A stretch of DNA of 64,000 nucleotides, taken from contig JAAOOA010000457.1 in the NCBI GenBank assembly GCA_012861695.1, positions 620,514 to 684,513 of the forward strand. Reading direction: 5' to 3'. Positions 1 through 9,850 of this stretch are shown here, piece by piece (within the stretch, counting starts at the first letter, position 1; each line of letters opens with the position of its first letter). A model generated the notes under the pieces. The model worked only from the letters and a program-made list of their open reading frames with translations, was not told where the DNA came from and did no database searches. Made by a program: the position numbers and the translations under genes. This DNA comes from Trematomus loennbergii (taxonomy: Eukaryota; Chordata; Actinopteri; Perciformes; Nototheniidae).

Positions 1-251
1 TGCTCCCCCTTTGAGCAGTGACACAAAATGGCTTCCAGGTCTGAACAAAGGAAATGGTGATTACTTTATGATTGTGTGTTTTACAGACTGACAAATTAAT
101 TTAGATGCACTTTACTAGTTTTTCTATGTAAACTGTTTTTATAACTTTAACTGAAATAAAGACAACTCTGAAGAAACATGTATTACCTTTCTTAACAAAC
201 AAATTGTTAAGCCAAAATGTTAGTGAGGGAGTGTGTGCGCTTCATCACATT
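1..251 (-). repeat. Probable start of the 3' LTR of the gypsy element (cut by window edge)
   Basis: On the minus strand the RNase H frame stops at 252 within a purine-rich tract, and the sequence continues with TGTGAAATGTGATG. An LTR normally starts with TG directly after the polypurine tract. The matching U3 is not found near 2.5-3 kb, where the 5' LTR appears rearranged, so this is inferred from position only. Confidence 0.35.
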
Positions 252-1655
252 TCACACCTCCTCCCCCTCTGGCTTGCACAGGTCAGGCAAGCGAGAAAGA
301 TAGTCAGCTATCAGGTTATTCTTACCGGGACAATACTGTATGGTGAAGTGGTATGGCTGGAGGGCTAGGCACCAACGTAGAATCCTTGCATTCTGATGCT
401 GCTTAGATTGCATCCACTTCAACGGTTTGTGGTCTGTCTGCAACACAAACTCTCTTCCAAGAAGGTAATACTTCAATGAATCTATAGCCCACTTTATAGC
501 CAGTCCCTCTTTTTCCACGGTAGAGTATTTTTTTTCCCGGTCAAACAACTTCTTACTCAGGAACAGTATAGGCTTCTCTTCGCCAGGCTCTCCTTGGGCT
601 AGCACTGCTCCTAGTCCAACACCAGAGGCATCAACTTGCACAAGAAATTGTTTTGTGAAGTCCGGGCTCTGCAACACAGGAGCTTGACAGATCTGCCTCT
701 TTAATGCCTGGAAGGCATTTTCACACTCATCATTCCACACAACTTTTGTGGGAGATTTTTTTGTTAGATCAGTAAGTGGGGCAGCTAATGTAGCAAAGTG
801 GGGAACAAACCTTCTGTACCACCCCACCAGGCCTAAAAAGGACCTCACTTGCTTCTTTGTCTGGGGTCTGGGTATTACCTGTATGGCTTTTATCTTCTCA
901 ACTTGTGGTCGTATTTGCCCACGTCCAACCAGGTATCCAAGGTATTTTACCTCCTCTTGAGCCCAGGAACACTTGTTGGCATTCAGGGTTAGCCCGGCTT
1001 CCTGTATCTTGCCCAACACAGCTTTAAGATGCTTCAGATGTTCTTCCCAGGATTCACTGTAGATTACCACATCATCCAGGTAGGCTGCTGCAAACCTGGT
1101 GCAATCATTAAGAACAAGGTCCATTAACCTTTGAAAGGTTGCAGGCGCTCCATGAAGACCAAAGGGTAGTACAGTGTAGTGAAACAAACCCATTCCTGGA
1201 ATCTGAAAAGCTGTATACTCTTTGCAGGCTGGTTCAAGAGGCACCTGCCAGTAACCTTTACAGAGGTCTAAAGCTGTGATGTACTTAGCTTTCCCCAACT
1301 TCTCCAGTAGCTCGTCAATCCGTGGCATAGGGTATGAATCAAAACAGGAAATGCTGTTCAGCTTCCTCATGTCCGAGCAGAACCGAGGTTCAGTGGTGTT
1401 TTTCTTAGGAACAAGCACTATAGGATTTGACCACTCACTTCTAGATGGTTCAATGACTCCCATGTCCAACATCAACTCTACCTCCTTTCTCAATGGTTCC
1501 ATCATTCTTTCAGGAATTCTGTAAGGCCTCAGGCGAACAGGTTTAGTGTCCTTCAGTACAATGTTATGCTTTATCACATCAGTGCGTCCTGGTTTTTCTG
1601 AGAACAATGCTGGGAAGGATTGTTTAAGCTCACCCAGTTGATGCCACTGATCCAA
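252..1655 (-). CDS. Retrotransposon reverse transcriptase - RNase H (gypsy pol fragment)
   Basis: Uninterrupted 467-residue frame. The N-terminal linker has the gypsy-type stretch that ends in PYRIPE. The RT domain follows (about residues 50-230), with the catalytic YLDD box inside AAYLDDVVIYS and upstream motifs SDMRKLN and ALDLCKGYWQVPL. After the RT connection domain comes RNase H, from about residue 335, with QVDASGVGLGAVLAQ, an EKEGLAI motif and TDHKPLKWM, and the frame ends shortly after DYLSRLPD. The role in an intact element is copying its RNA into DNA. No protease precedes it and no integrase follows, so it cannot act alone. The absence of stops over 1.4 kb suggests a fairly young insertion. 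The ATG given is only the first one in frame; the pol reading probably continued from upstream. Confidence 0.9.
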   Translation of the reverse strand: MDQWHQLGELKQSFPALFSEKPGRTDVIKHNIVLKDTKPVRLRPYRIPERMMEPLRKEVELMLDMGVIEPSRSEWSNPIVLVPKKNTTEPRFCSDMRKLNSISCFDSYPMPRIDELLEKLGKAKYITALDLCKGYWQVPLEPACKEYTAFQIPGMGLFHYTVLPFGLHGAPATFQRLMDLVLNDCTRFAAAYLDDVVIYSESWEEHLKHLKAVLGKIQEAGLTLNANKCSWAQEEVKYLGYLVGRGQIRPQVEKIKAIQVIPRPQTKKQVRSFLGLVGWYRRFVPHFATLAAPLTDLTKKSPTKVVWNDECENAFQALKRQICQAPVLQSPDFTKQFLVQVDASGVGLGAVLAQGEPGEEKPILFLSKKLFDREKKYSTVEKEGLAIKWAIDSLKYYLLGREFVLQTDHKPLKWMQSKQHQNARILRWCLALQPYHFTIQYCPGKNNLIADYLSRLPDLCKPEGEEV

Positions 1656-1657
1656 AC

Positions 1658-1905
1658 TCAGATGCTCCGGAATCGCTGTCTGTAAGTCTCTTCAGTAACA
1701 TTAAACTTCATTAACACTGCTGCTTTAATGGCGTCATAAGACTCGGACTGTTCCTCATCCATTCCAGCATAGGCCTCAAGAGCTCTTCCTGTCAACAAGG
1801 TTACTACTCTGGGTGCCCACTCAAATGGCTGCCACCCCCATGTTCTAGCCATCCGTTCAAACCGAACAAAAAAACTTTCTGGGTCTTCCCTTCTTTGAAC
1901 TCAGG
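1658..1905 (-). pseudogene. Gag / SCAN-like capsid fragment of the gypsy element
   Basis: The minus strand encodes a helical segment with ESFFVRFERMARTWGW, LLTGRALEAYAGM and KAAVLMKFNVTEETYR, typical of the retroelement gag capsid region related to vertebrate SCAN domains. The upstream part (to about 1905) is in another frame, so it is broken by at least one frameshift. Downstream it runs straight into the linker before RT, with the intervening protease and integrase coding lost. A gag relic, not a host gene. Confidence 0.7.
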
Positions 1906-1977
1906 TATTCTTGGCTCACTTACATAGGGCCTTGCTGTCCGGATTGGTGGATCATTATCCTGCCGAGGCTGGATAGG

Positions 1978-2457
1978 CTAATCTGATAAGGAGACAGGCC
2001 TGCTAGTTTGAAGTGGCTTGAATTTTCCATGTGGCCCAGCTTTTAGCAGGTGTGTTGAGGTTTCAGCTTGTAGCCTTGGATTATCAGGACGTATTGAATA
2101 GGGATACTGTTGAACAGGGTGCTCATAGTGTACTTCTGAGTCCCTCATTGACTTTGAAACCATGTCACCTCTTAATTGTTTAATCTGTTCAAAAAGTATT
2201 GTCTCAGTCTGCTTAGACCTGTGCACAAACTCTCTAATTTCTTCCATGAAGCTTACTGTAGAGAGTTCCCCACCTCCAGTATGGGCTGTAAACACTTTGG
2301 GGCGAACCACCGGCTCTTCCTCATCTTCTTCACTTTCAGTTGCCCCGGCTCCCTCAAGTGATGCCTCTTCTTCCATTGTCCCGTGTCTTTTTTCTTCCTC
2401 CGTGTCTGGCAAGGCTGTGGCCCTTGTCTGACGACCTTTTCCACGTACACCTTTCAT
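1978..2457 (-). CDS. Gag N-terminal frame of the gypsy element
   Basis: A 159-residue frame starting about 60 bases inside the LTR-like block and primer-binding-like site, where a gag start is expected. It opens with a basic stretch (MKGVRGKGRQTR), then a long acidic Glu-rich region, then a helical part (FMEEIREFVHRSKQTETILF). It ends at 1978 before the capsid-like fragment, from which it is separated by stops. No enzymatic motif is present. Assignment rests on position and composition more than on a recognised domain. Confidence 0.55.
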   Translation of the reverse strand: MKGVRGKGRQTRATALPDTEEEKRHGTMEEEASLEGAGATESEEDEEEPVVRPKVFTAHTGGGELSTVSFMEEIREFVHRSKQTETILFEQIKQLRGDMVSKSMRDSEVHYEHPVQQYPYSIRPDNPRLQAETSTHLLKAGPHGKFKPLQTSRPVSLSD

Positions 2458-2520
2458 TTAGTCAGTCTGTCCTCAAAGACTCCTCACAGGCGTTTAAAAA
2501 ATCCCACCACTGCCACCAAT

Positions 2521-2988
2521 TGTTACAAAGTGAGGTGCAGGTGAAAGAACGATACGTGGAAAGAGGGTTTTCTTGCAAAAATAGACAGGCGTTTTATTCT
2601 CAGCCTTCCCATTATTCCACAGAAACAAAAACTGCATGCCTGGTGCTGCGTTCACCAGCAAGGAACAAACACCAAATGCCCAGCCCATGGCACAGTATGA
2701 CCCACATGCAGGATTACTTGGCGAAACTCTTTTGGAATGACTAGCCTAGGTTTCTCTCTGTCTGCCAAATACAAAAGAGTTTCGCCAAGTAATCCTGCAT
2801 GTGGGTCATACTGTGCCATGGGCTGGGCATTTGGTGTTTGTTCCTTGCTGGTGAACGCAGCACCAGGCATGCAGTTTTTGTTTCTGTGGAATAATGTGGA
2901 AGGCTGAGAATAAAACGCCTGTCTATTTTTGCAAGAAAACCCTCTTTCCACGTATCGTTCTTTCACCTGCACCTCACTTTGTAACAGA
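2521..2988. repeat. LTR-derived long palindrome (two ~215-bp inverted arms)
   Basis: The left arm (2521-2736) and the right arm (about 2771-2988) are near-identical inverted copies, each bounded by TGTTACAAAGTGAGG or its complement, with about 35 bases between them. Read on the minus strand, the left arm holds AATAAA and ends in TAACA, followed by a primer-binding-like sequence, so it is the R-U5 part of the 5' LTR. The right arm is an inverted second copy in place of U3. It could be a real foldback or an assembly artefact. Confidence 0.8.
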
Positions 2989-2991
2989 TAG

Positions 2992-3022
<31 letters not shown>

Positions 3023-3371
3023 TAGATAGAGAGAGAGATAGATAGAGAAAGAGAGGAAGAGAGAGAGAGAGAGAGAAAAGGCCCGGAAAAGAGAGCTCAC
3101 AAACGGAGGCCCGCAAACAAATCTAACTAAGCTGACTTTTCACAGCAAAGCCATTGAGAGAGATAGATAGATAGATAGATAGATAGATGGATGGATAGAT
3201 AGATAGATGGATGGATGGATGGATAGATGGATAGATAGATAGATAGATAGATAGATGGATGGATAGATAGATAGATAGATAGATGGATGGATGGATAGAT
3301 AGATAGATAGATAGATAGATGGATATATGGATAGATAGATGGATGGATAGATAGATAGATAGTTAGATAGA
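2989..3371. repeat. GATA/GATG/GAGA tetranucleotide microsatellite block
   Basis: (GATA)n starts directly at the end of the LTR palindrome (2989-3045) with GAGA-rich interruptions. A second longer tract at about 3157-3371 mixes GATA and GATG units. Open frames across it are only repeat translations. Confidence 0.95.
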
Positions 3372-3862
3372 TCAGATTTAATTTTTAGTTGCTGCTGTAG
3401 CGGAAGTTTAGTAAAATTATTTTTGATGAAATACTCCAAATCTCCACCCTCCATAATTGCACTTGCTTCAGTTGCTTGCTACTTTCTAAGGGCGGTGATG
3501 ACAGTTACAGTACGAACTGAAGTTGATGCGATTTGATTGGATTGTGAGGCAAGGGAAGCCAGCCACCTCTGGATTGGCCTTGGCATGGCCCTGACCAATC
3601 ACAGGTTGGCAGGGGCATGACGTGAGCCTCATCTGATTGGTCAATCCCTCCATTGTTTTTCACCAAGGGAAGCCAATTTCGGCTAGCCTCCTTTCGCAAC
3701 AGAGAGTGCAATCTACTGTTTCACCATAACATCTAGAGGGGCGCTGTTTCAGTCTTTGTAAAATACTCAATGAGAATGGGGGAGAGATGGGCCGGCAGCA
3801 ACACACAGCACAGAATTACCGAAACTAAACGAAGTGTTTTTATTTATTTATTAAAATTATAA
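3372..3862. other. No gene seen; AT-rich and CCAAT-containing stretch
   Basis: Contains several ATTGG/CCAAT motifs at 3530-3680 and a GGGAAGCC-type sequence that recurs near 3890. This may be terminal or non-coding sequence of a degraded transposable element. No exon structure is supported. Confidence 0.4.
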
Positions 3863-4195
3863 CTACAATCCAAAAAAACAGGGGAAGCCTGGCTTCCCTT
3901 GGCCTCCAGGAGAAAACGCCACTGAGTTCAAGGGATAATTCTCACCCACCTCTTGCTCTTGCCCTGCAGTTGTATGTGCCAGTTGAGCTGGTTCTTCCAC
4001 CAGCTCAACTCTCTGTCCCTCATCATGAACGCAGGAGGCTGGCTGTATATCTGAACTCGCGCCCTCATCATTCTCTTCATCATCTTGCACTTGTTCTAAG
4101 CTGCTGATGATAGTGCTTGCAGCAGCGCTGCTGCCAAAAAGGTCAATTTGCGACATTTTTCTCTTGCCTTCTCGGCCCCACCTTTTTCTTTTCAT
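3863..4195 (-). CDS. Unidentified 110-residue frame, possibly transposon-derived
   Basis: The frame starts with a basic stretch (MKRKRWGREGKRK) and then SQIDLFGSSAAAS, followed by an acidic low-complexity region and a C-terminus rich in Gly, Pro and Phe. The basic start followed by an acidic linker resembles the N-terminus of some domesticated or hAT-type transposase proteins, but no DNA-binding or catalytic motif is visible. It lies between a gypsy element and piggyBac/Tc1 relics, which favours a mobile-element origin. It may be non-coding. Confidence 0.25.
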   Translation of the reverse strand: MKRKRWGREGKRKMSQIDLFGSSAAASTIISSLEQVQDDEENDEGASSDIQPASCVHDEGQRVELVEEPAQLAHTTAGQEQEVGENYPLNSVAFSPGGQGKPGFPCFFGL

Positions 4196-4454
4196 TTTCT
4201 TTGATTTTTATCCATGTTTCTTCATTCTCCCTGTCTGCCGCGGCGTCTCTTCGTGTGGCCGGTCTTTTTTCTTCTTCGTGTGTGATTATTTGACAGATAA
4301 GAACCACACAACTGCATTAGCGGCCACTGTCGCCCTCTGTCGGCCGTCAGCGCAACTTAAATGATGACGTTAAACAATTTTTAAATGGCCGGCCGTCAAC
4401 GGGCTTTGACGACCGGCCGTTCTGTGGTTCTCCAGATTCCAGATACAGATGGCC

Positions 4455-4679
4455 AGTCCGCCCCTGTCTAGGAGAGAAGACATTTCACGAACTGACTTGT
4501 TGCAACGGTGGCATCCTATTACAGTACCACGTTGGAATTCAGTGAGTTCTTTAGAACGACCCATTCTTTCACAAATGTTTGTAAAGGCAGACTGCATAGG
4601 TGCTTGATTTTATACACCTGTGGCAATGGGACTGAGCGACACACCTGAATTCAATGATTAATACTTTTTTATATAGTGT
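4455..4679 (-). mobile_element. Tc1/mariner 5'-end fragment with transposase N-terminus
   Basis: The minus strand begins with CACTATATAAAAAAGTATTA at the piggyBac junction, passes through a typical fish Tc1 leader (ACAGGTGTATAAAATC) and reaches a frame whose Met near 4564 starts MGRSKELTEFQRGTVIG, the first helix-turn-helix of Tc1-like transposases. Similarity is lost after MSSLLD near 4460, so only the 5' end survives. The DDE domain and the other terminus are absent. Confidence 0.8.
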
Positions 4680-5286
4680 ATGTGGCATGACAAGCTCTTT
4701 GCCCAGCTCCTTTATGAAACGCCGCCGTACATTGGTCACACCACCCATATAATCCGGGTGTTGTGCAGTAAAGATGGAGTAGCCATTGAGGGTGGCAACA
4801 TCGAGCACATTGTGCCAGAGCACCATGGGCCTCCTCCATGTTCTCCGCTTGCATGTGAACTCCGGCACCAACCGTTCCGGGAACCATCTGATCCATTGTG
4901 TCCACTCCTGATTTTGTTATGTTATATTACTGAATCACTTCTGGTTTCTTCTTTACACTGTTGTCATCCACTGCTCTGTCATCATGCATGATGCTCAGGA
5001 GGACAACAGCTTTCCCCTTTTTTGGCACATAGCTCAACATGGTCATGTTGCCAATGAATCTAAATTCTGAGCTATGCTTTTCCCTCAATTTGGATAGCTT
5101 CATGACAGGCGGTATGTCTGGCTTCTTCTGGCGAAGAGTCCCCACAATGGTCAGGTTCTTCTCAAGCAGCTTTTCAGCCAGAGGGATACCGGTGAAGAAG
5201 TTGTCCAATGTGATGTTGCGATATATAATAATATCGTACACTAGCATTATTTGGCCAGTTCCTTCTGTGTAATTTGACATAGACAT
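4680..5286 (-). pseudogene. piggyBac-type transposase, C-terminal part, broken
   Basis: The minus strand encodes the second half of a DDE_Tnp_1_7 domain. NITLDNFFTG carries one catalytic Asp motif, followed by LLEKNLTIVGTLRQKKPDIP and MLSYVPKKGKAVVLLS. A TAA stop follows PEVIQ near 4935. The frame then resumes through SGVDTMDQMV, the region of the last catalytic Asp. A frameshift near 4870 moves the rest to another frame (MVLWHNVLDVATLNGYSIFT and RRRFIKELGKELVMPH). Intact family members have roughly 550-600 residues; the N-terminal half, with the first catalytic Asp, is missing. Non-functional relic. Confidence 0.88.
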
Positions 5287-6076
5287 GAAGTCTCTTCCTC
5301 ACTAGTAATGGATGACAAGGTCAGGTAATGTTCAAATATTATGTACTGTTATCTTTCACAAGATATCAAAGATCTTCTTAGGTAGAAGAAGTGTAAGATA
5401 AGACTTGCATGAATCAGAAGTGCAAAAGCAGCCTGTTGAGGTGTGACAAGTTTGGCATATGAAAAGTTGTCCACGGTAAACATGTTCCTAACAGCAAACG
5501 TTTACAAATAAAAGCTACCTATCAAATTCCTTAGTGAATACATGCTCGTTCCAAATCACTGTAAAATAATTATTTATAACTAAATAATTATTATAGTATG
5601 TCTTTTTTTCATTTTTATCACACTTACATACATGGGTCATTTTTGACCCATGTATGTAAACCTGATGTAGAAATACAAAAACTATTTTAGTGCATAAATT
5701 AAGAAAGGTACAGTAGAATGAAAATAATGATGTGTGGTGATCAAAAACAAGATATTTAATGAATACTTGGAATATTAAATGATTAAATAAAGTCATTTCC
5801 AAAAATATAGCTAAGAAACACTCCCCCATGCATCAAATAACATTGTATGTCAATACGGGTCATTTTTTACCCATGTTGTCCCTTAGAAGGGTAGCGATAC
5901 AAAAATGATTTTTATTCAAAAAGGAAAAAGGAAAAATGAAAGTAAGAATTTGTGATGATCAAAAACAAGTTAATTGAGGAATACCTGGAATTCTGAATTA
6001 TTAAAGTAATTTGTTGCAAAGATATTTACAATTAAAACTCACTCGGTCACTTTTGACCATGTTGTGTATCAAAGGG
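5287..6076 (-). mobile_element. piggyBac 5' non-coding end with TTAA target site
   Basis: The minus strand starts at TTAA (6077-6080) followed by CCCTTTGATACACAAC, matching the CCYT start of piggyBac ends and their TTAA target. The interior has three copies of a GGGTCA..TTTT..TGACCC-type hairpin (about 5624-5659, 5855-5873, 6047-6060). No transposase N-terminus lies between this end and the C-terminal relic, so the copy is internally deleted. Confidence 0.75.
5624..5659. repeat. Perfect 16-bp inverted repeat with TTTT loop in the piggyBac end
   Basis: The arms at 5624-5639 (TTACATACATGGGTCA) and 5644-5659 are exact reverse complements. The core GGGTCA/TGACCC recurs at about 5857 and 6048, so it is probably a subterminal transposase-binding repeat. 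Confidence 0.85.
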
Positions 6077-6080
6077 TTAA

Positions 6081-7421
6081 TATTACTGCTATAACAATCA
6101 CACATTGAGTTCATTGTTATGCAATGTTAAAATCAGACCGTTGTTTTTTTAAATAGTCTGAATGAAAACAGCTCTCAGATGAACTCATATGAAATAAACA
6201 ACTGATTCCTCACACAAAACTGTTATTAAAAGGTTAGTAACAGTTTATTAAAAGGTTGTTTTGGACCCCATAGAGACAAACCTGCTATAAAGACACTTCC
6301 TTTTTCTAACCCTTCTAACAACAGTCATGAAATTCATTCTTTATCATAAATCTCAGAGACGGTCATAGCAAAACCTGGACAAATAACAACTGTCTTGTTA
6401 AATAGCTCCAAGTGTGAGTGGGAAAATGGTTTTAGAAAGTAAACTTGATGTATGACATGAACACTTAAACATGTGGAGTGTCTGTCGCTGTGGAGGACGA
6501 GCATGAGCTCGAGTACAAGTGCAGCTGTGTTTGTGAGTCGCACGTAAACACGAAGCATCATTAAACCGGAGTAAAGAACACTCATCATCAGTGAATCAAG
6601 TCTGCTGCCAGATGAATGTGTCGCGTACAGGCACAGTGCTGCCAGCATGTCAATGAAAGAGCTGTTTGCCACTGACTATTGACTGCTGGGTAAATACCAC
6701 ACACAGTAATAGAGCTTCGAGCTCAATGGATGACGCCATTCATGGAGCACGAGACAGATATAATGGTTTAATCAATGATAGAGCCATTTATTGTTTGTGT
6801 CATAGCCAGGTTGCTTATTCAGTGCTGGACTACCATGGAGCCTAGAGTGCAGCATGAACGTTGGATTGGTTTTCTATTGACTCTATGCAGTACTCCTGTG
6901 TGCCTGAAAATGTAGGGTTAGGGTTAATGATAAGTATTACACCCACAGTCGTTGGAGAGTTTCAGCAAAGGTGTTGTTTAGAAGTTTCAATATACCTAAC
7001 ATCATGGGAAATGTTTAAACACAACACACCCCCAATTCTACAGTGTTTTAAGAATGGATGTATAAAGAAAACTTGTTGGAGGCGGGACTCCATTCGCTGA
7101 GAGTTGCTCAGTGGTGCATAAAGCCAAAAATACCTGAATCTGGGACACAGAGATTGCGCTATTGAGATATGCTTAAGCCCCACCTTCAATCAGCAGTTTC
7201 AGTCAAATAAGATAAGATAAGCGCTTAGAGCATCAGGAAAGCGGGAAAACTTATTTTGAACTATATTTGACCAGAATTTGGGAATTTGTAACAAAAAAAG
7301 CCAGAAATGATTAGACATTTTCTCTTTTCTGATGTCAGCTGGAGATTTTCCTATAAAATAGATGTTTTTAAGAGACTTTGACTTAAAAAGATGCTTAAGA
7401 TGCCTTGTCTAAAAACAAGAC
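6081..7421. other. No gene recognised
   Basis: A minus-strand frame of 112 codons at 6334-6672 has no recognisable domain and no splice or promoter context. A single pair of TTAGGG hexamers occurs at about 6916. Nothing else is supported. Confidence 0.5.
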
Positions 7422-7425
7422 TTAA

Positions 7426-7910
7426 AGGGGACCTATCATGCAAAATGCACTTTTGTACGTCTTTTATACATGAATATGTGTCCCCGGTGTTCCAGGGAAC
7501 TCACCAAGTGTCAGAAACACAACCCTCTCTATTTTCCTCCATACCCAAATCTCTAAAAAAGGGGCTGCAACGGATCTGATAAAAAACTGATCCAGATTTG
7601 AACACTGTCCTGACGTCAGGACGGTGGCGCTACGGCTATTGGGCCAACTCCACCAATCAGGAGGAGACAGCCACGGCCATTGCCGTTTGAAAGCGCTGGA
7701 GACGCTGTAGTACATATGCCAGGCCTGTAGGTGGTGGTGTTCTCACTGAATCTGCCCTTGCAAAAACAGAGCTAAAAAAGTGCAAATTGAGCGAAATGAG
7801 GCATGGCTAAAATGCATGATCTGTTTGGTATTTTGTATATAAGTATAAATATGCCTTATATAGGTATGGTCCTACACTATATTATTATAATATAGCATGA
7901 TAGGTCCACT
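7426..7910 (+). mobile_element. TTAA-flanked MITE, family A, copy 1
   Basis: 485-bp element with inverted ends AGGGGACCTATCATGC and GCATGATAGGTCCACT, flanked on both sides by TTAA (7422-7425 and 7911-7914). The TTAA duplication points to the piggyBac superfamily. Copies 2 and 3 lie at 33451 and 37895 in the same orientation. It has no transposase. Confidence 0.9.
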
Positions 7911-7914
7911 TTAA

Positions 7915-8929
7915 GTTATTACGTCTTATATCAAGTGTAACAACATATTCTGACTAGAAATTAGACAAATATACTTGGCAAGATTTTACATTTTTGCATT
8001 GTGGTGTCTTTGAGCATATCACACCAAAACATCTTATTTGGCCACAGTGCATTGTGGGTAATGTAGGCACAAGTTTTCTGTAACAAAATGGCAATATCTC
8101 TCTGCCTTGATGTTGATCTTTTTAATGTATTAAACTGTCCGACTTGAGCTGTATTTGCGCATTGACTGGCTTGCCAGGGATTTTGGTTGAATACAGTTGG
8201 CCCTTGTTGTGGTCTGTCTGTTTCCAGTTTTGTTTTTACTCTTCTTACGAGAAGCCTGACTCGAGAAGATTACGTTTCAATTTGATTCCTTCCACCACTA
8301 TTTCACTGAGATGTTATTGTTGCCAAGCAGTGTCACTCTATAAAGAGGATTTTTGAAAGCTATCAATCAGATGCAGAAAACAAATATTTTCCCTCTTGTC
8401 ATGCTTTCGGGGGGTTTTCCAGTTGTCTTTACAGCTTGAAATAAATAAACCTTGCAATGGGCAAAAAAAACATTGAACCAGGAAAAGGGCCGTATGCTTT
8501 GTGGGTGTAATCTACAGACACAAAACAAATGGCCCTATTCCATCAACATGTTGTGTACACAGTGAGCCATTTAGAGTTGTATAAACTAATATCTAATTAA
8601 AAACGTACATGTGTGCTGAAGTGATTGCAACAGACTAACTTCTGAAGCAAATAATTGGCTCCCAATAATGAAAAAGAAAGACCTGAAGTTTGCCAGTTTG
8701 CTTTTGCACATTCCTTTTGCAGATAAGGCTGCAAACCCCGCAGAACAAGACGCTGCACAAACACAGGTCAGCCAGTAAATTCTCTCTCAACACAGATCCC
8801 ATCTCTGAAGCTTCTTCCTGGCAGGTTCATGTCCAACCAGCTGGAGGTCATGAACTTCAAGCCTTAGGCAAATGTAGGTTAGGAACCCAGAGGCTAGGTT
8901 GACCTCTCTTTTAGGATAAATGACGAAAT
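7915..8929. other. No gene seen
   Basis: AT-rich non-coding DNA without recognisable exons or a clear repeat boundary. Confidence 0.5.
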
Positions 8930-9387
8930 TGTCAGGGTTGGGAAAATAGGACCCAAATGCAATTAAAAAGAAAAAAAAGGTCAAGTAACAAAAACCTAGC
9001 TTTATTTAAGAAAAAGCTGTTGACAAAGAAAAACAAGAAAACACCTCAAATCCATGAACCGATAGCATGAGGTAGCATCCAGACAAAAACCTGACAGGGA
9101 CAAACATGGAGGTGCAAGGAAGACATGAAAGTCGACGACCGAATATGGAGCATAGGGAAGACAAGACTAATATGAAGGAGGGTAATCACAGGGCAAGACA
9201 CAGCATGGGCAGGGGAGGCAGAAACACAACAACAACAACAACAGATGAACACAATCAGACAATCAGACACACCAGGGAAACTAAAGACAGGAAGGCAAAC
9301 ACAGGAAGTAGGACCAGACAAGACACTAGGAGGAAAACATTTCAAAATAAAGGTGGAAAATGGCAACATAAATCCAAAACCATGACA
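8930..9387 (-). mobile_element. Solo LTR (fish gypsy type)
   Basis: On the minus strand it runs TGTCATGGTTTTGG...AACCCTGACA, with the fish gypsy-LTR signature TGCATTTGGGTCCTA near the end. Flanks GAAAT (8925-8929) and TAAAT (9388-9392) agree at four of five positions, as expected of an old 5-bp target duplication. A related solo LTR lies at 21144-21504. There is no internal coding region. Confidence 0.75.
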
Positions 9388-9459
9388 TAAATGTACTGTG
9401 CAACCTTTTTTTCCTTTTACTTGAGTCATGACAGGATGATTGTGTTTCTCTGACATTAA

Positions 9460-9850
9460 AGAGGACACGTTTCCAGGTTCCTATTTGTATTTTGTGCTTA
9501 TACTGTGACATGTCTCCATGCTTTAATGTTCAAAAAGCTCTTTATTTTTCTCATACTGCCTGTGCTGCAGCACCTCTTTTCACCCTCTGTCTGAAACCAG
9601 AGCCCAGTCTGCTCTGATTGGTTAGCTGGCCGGCTCTGTTGTGATTGGTCAACCCCTTACAGATGTTTCGGAAATGTGTTGGAGTGCTAGCCAATAGAAG
9701 CGTAAGCGTTTAATAGTGATGTTATTATGTCACAGACAAAACAAAGGAGTGTGTGGGAGAGAAACTCCCTCCGGGGGGGATTGTAGTCTTTGCAGATCAT
9801 TTGCATACTGTTATGTGTTTAAAGCTTGATGCACTGATCCATGGTGAATG
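9460..9850 (+). mobile_element. TTAA-type MITE, family D, copy 1 (right end unclear)
   Basis: Starts after TTAA at 9456-9459 and shares a long stretch (GCTTTAATGTTCAAAAAGCT, then GCCTGTGCTGCAGCACCTCT and CCCTCTGTCTGAAACCAGAG) with 30412-30745. The right end is degraded and its position is approximate. Confidence 0.65.

Larger units (their letters stand above)
1..2988 (-). mobile_element. Defective Ty3/gypsy-type LTR retrotransposon
   Basis: Minus-strand element read from about 2988 down to the window edge: LTR-like palindrome, a primer-binding-like TGGTGGCAG just inside it near 2510, gag pieces, then an RT-RNase H frame that stops at 252. No protease or integrase coding is visible. The gag piece at 1658-1900 abuts the RT frame directly, so a large internal deletion is likely. 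Just past the RNase H stop the minus strand has a purine tract (GAGGGGGAGGAG) followed by TG, which may be the polypurine tract and the start of the 3' LTR. The element runs off the window. The superfamily is clear from the RT; the finer family is not. Confidence 0.85.

Noticed and set aside
6334..6672. 112-codon minus-strand frame
   Set aside because: No recognisable domain, no splice context, and composition like the surrounding non-coding DNA.
7464..7715. 83-codon minus-strand frame, with similar ones at 33536 and 37969
   Set aside because: It lies within the family A MITE and is not conserved in frame between the three copies.
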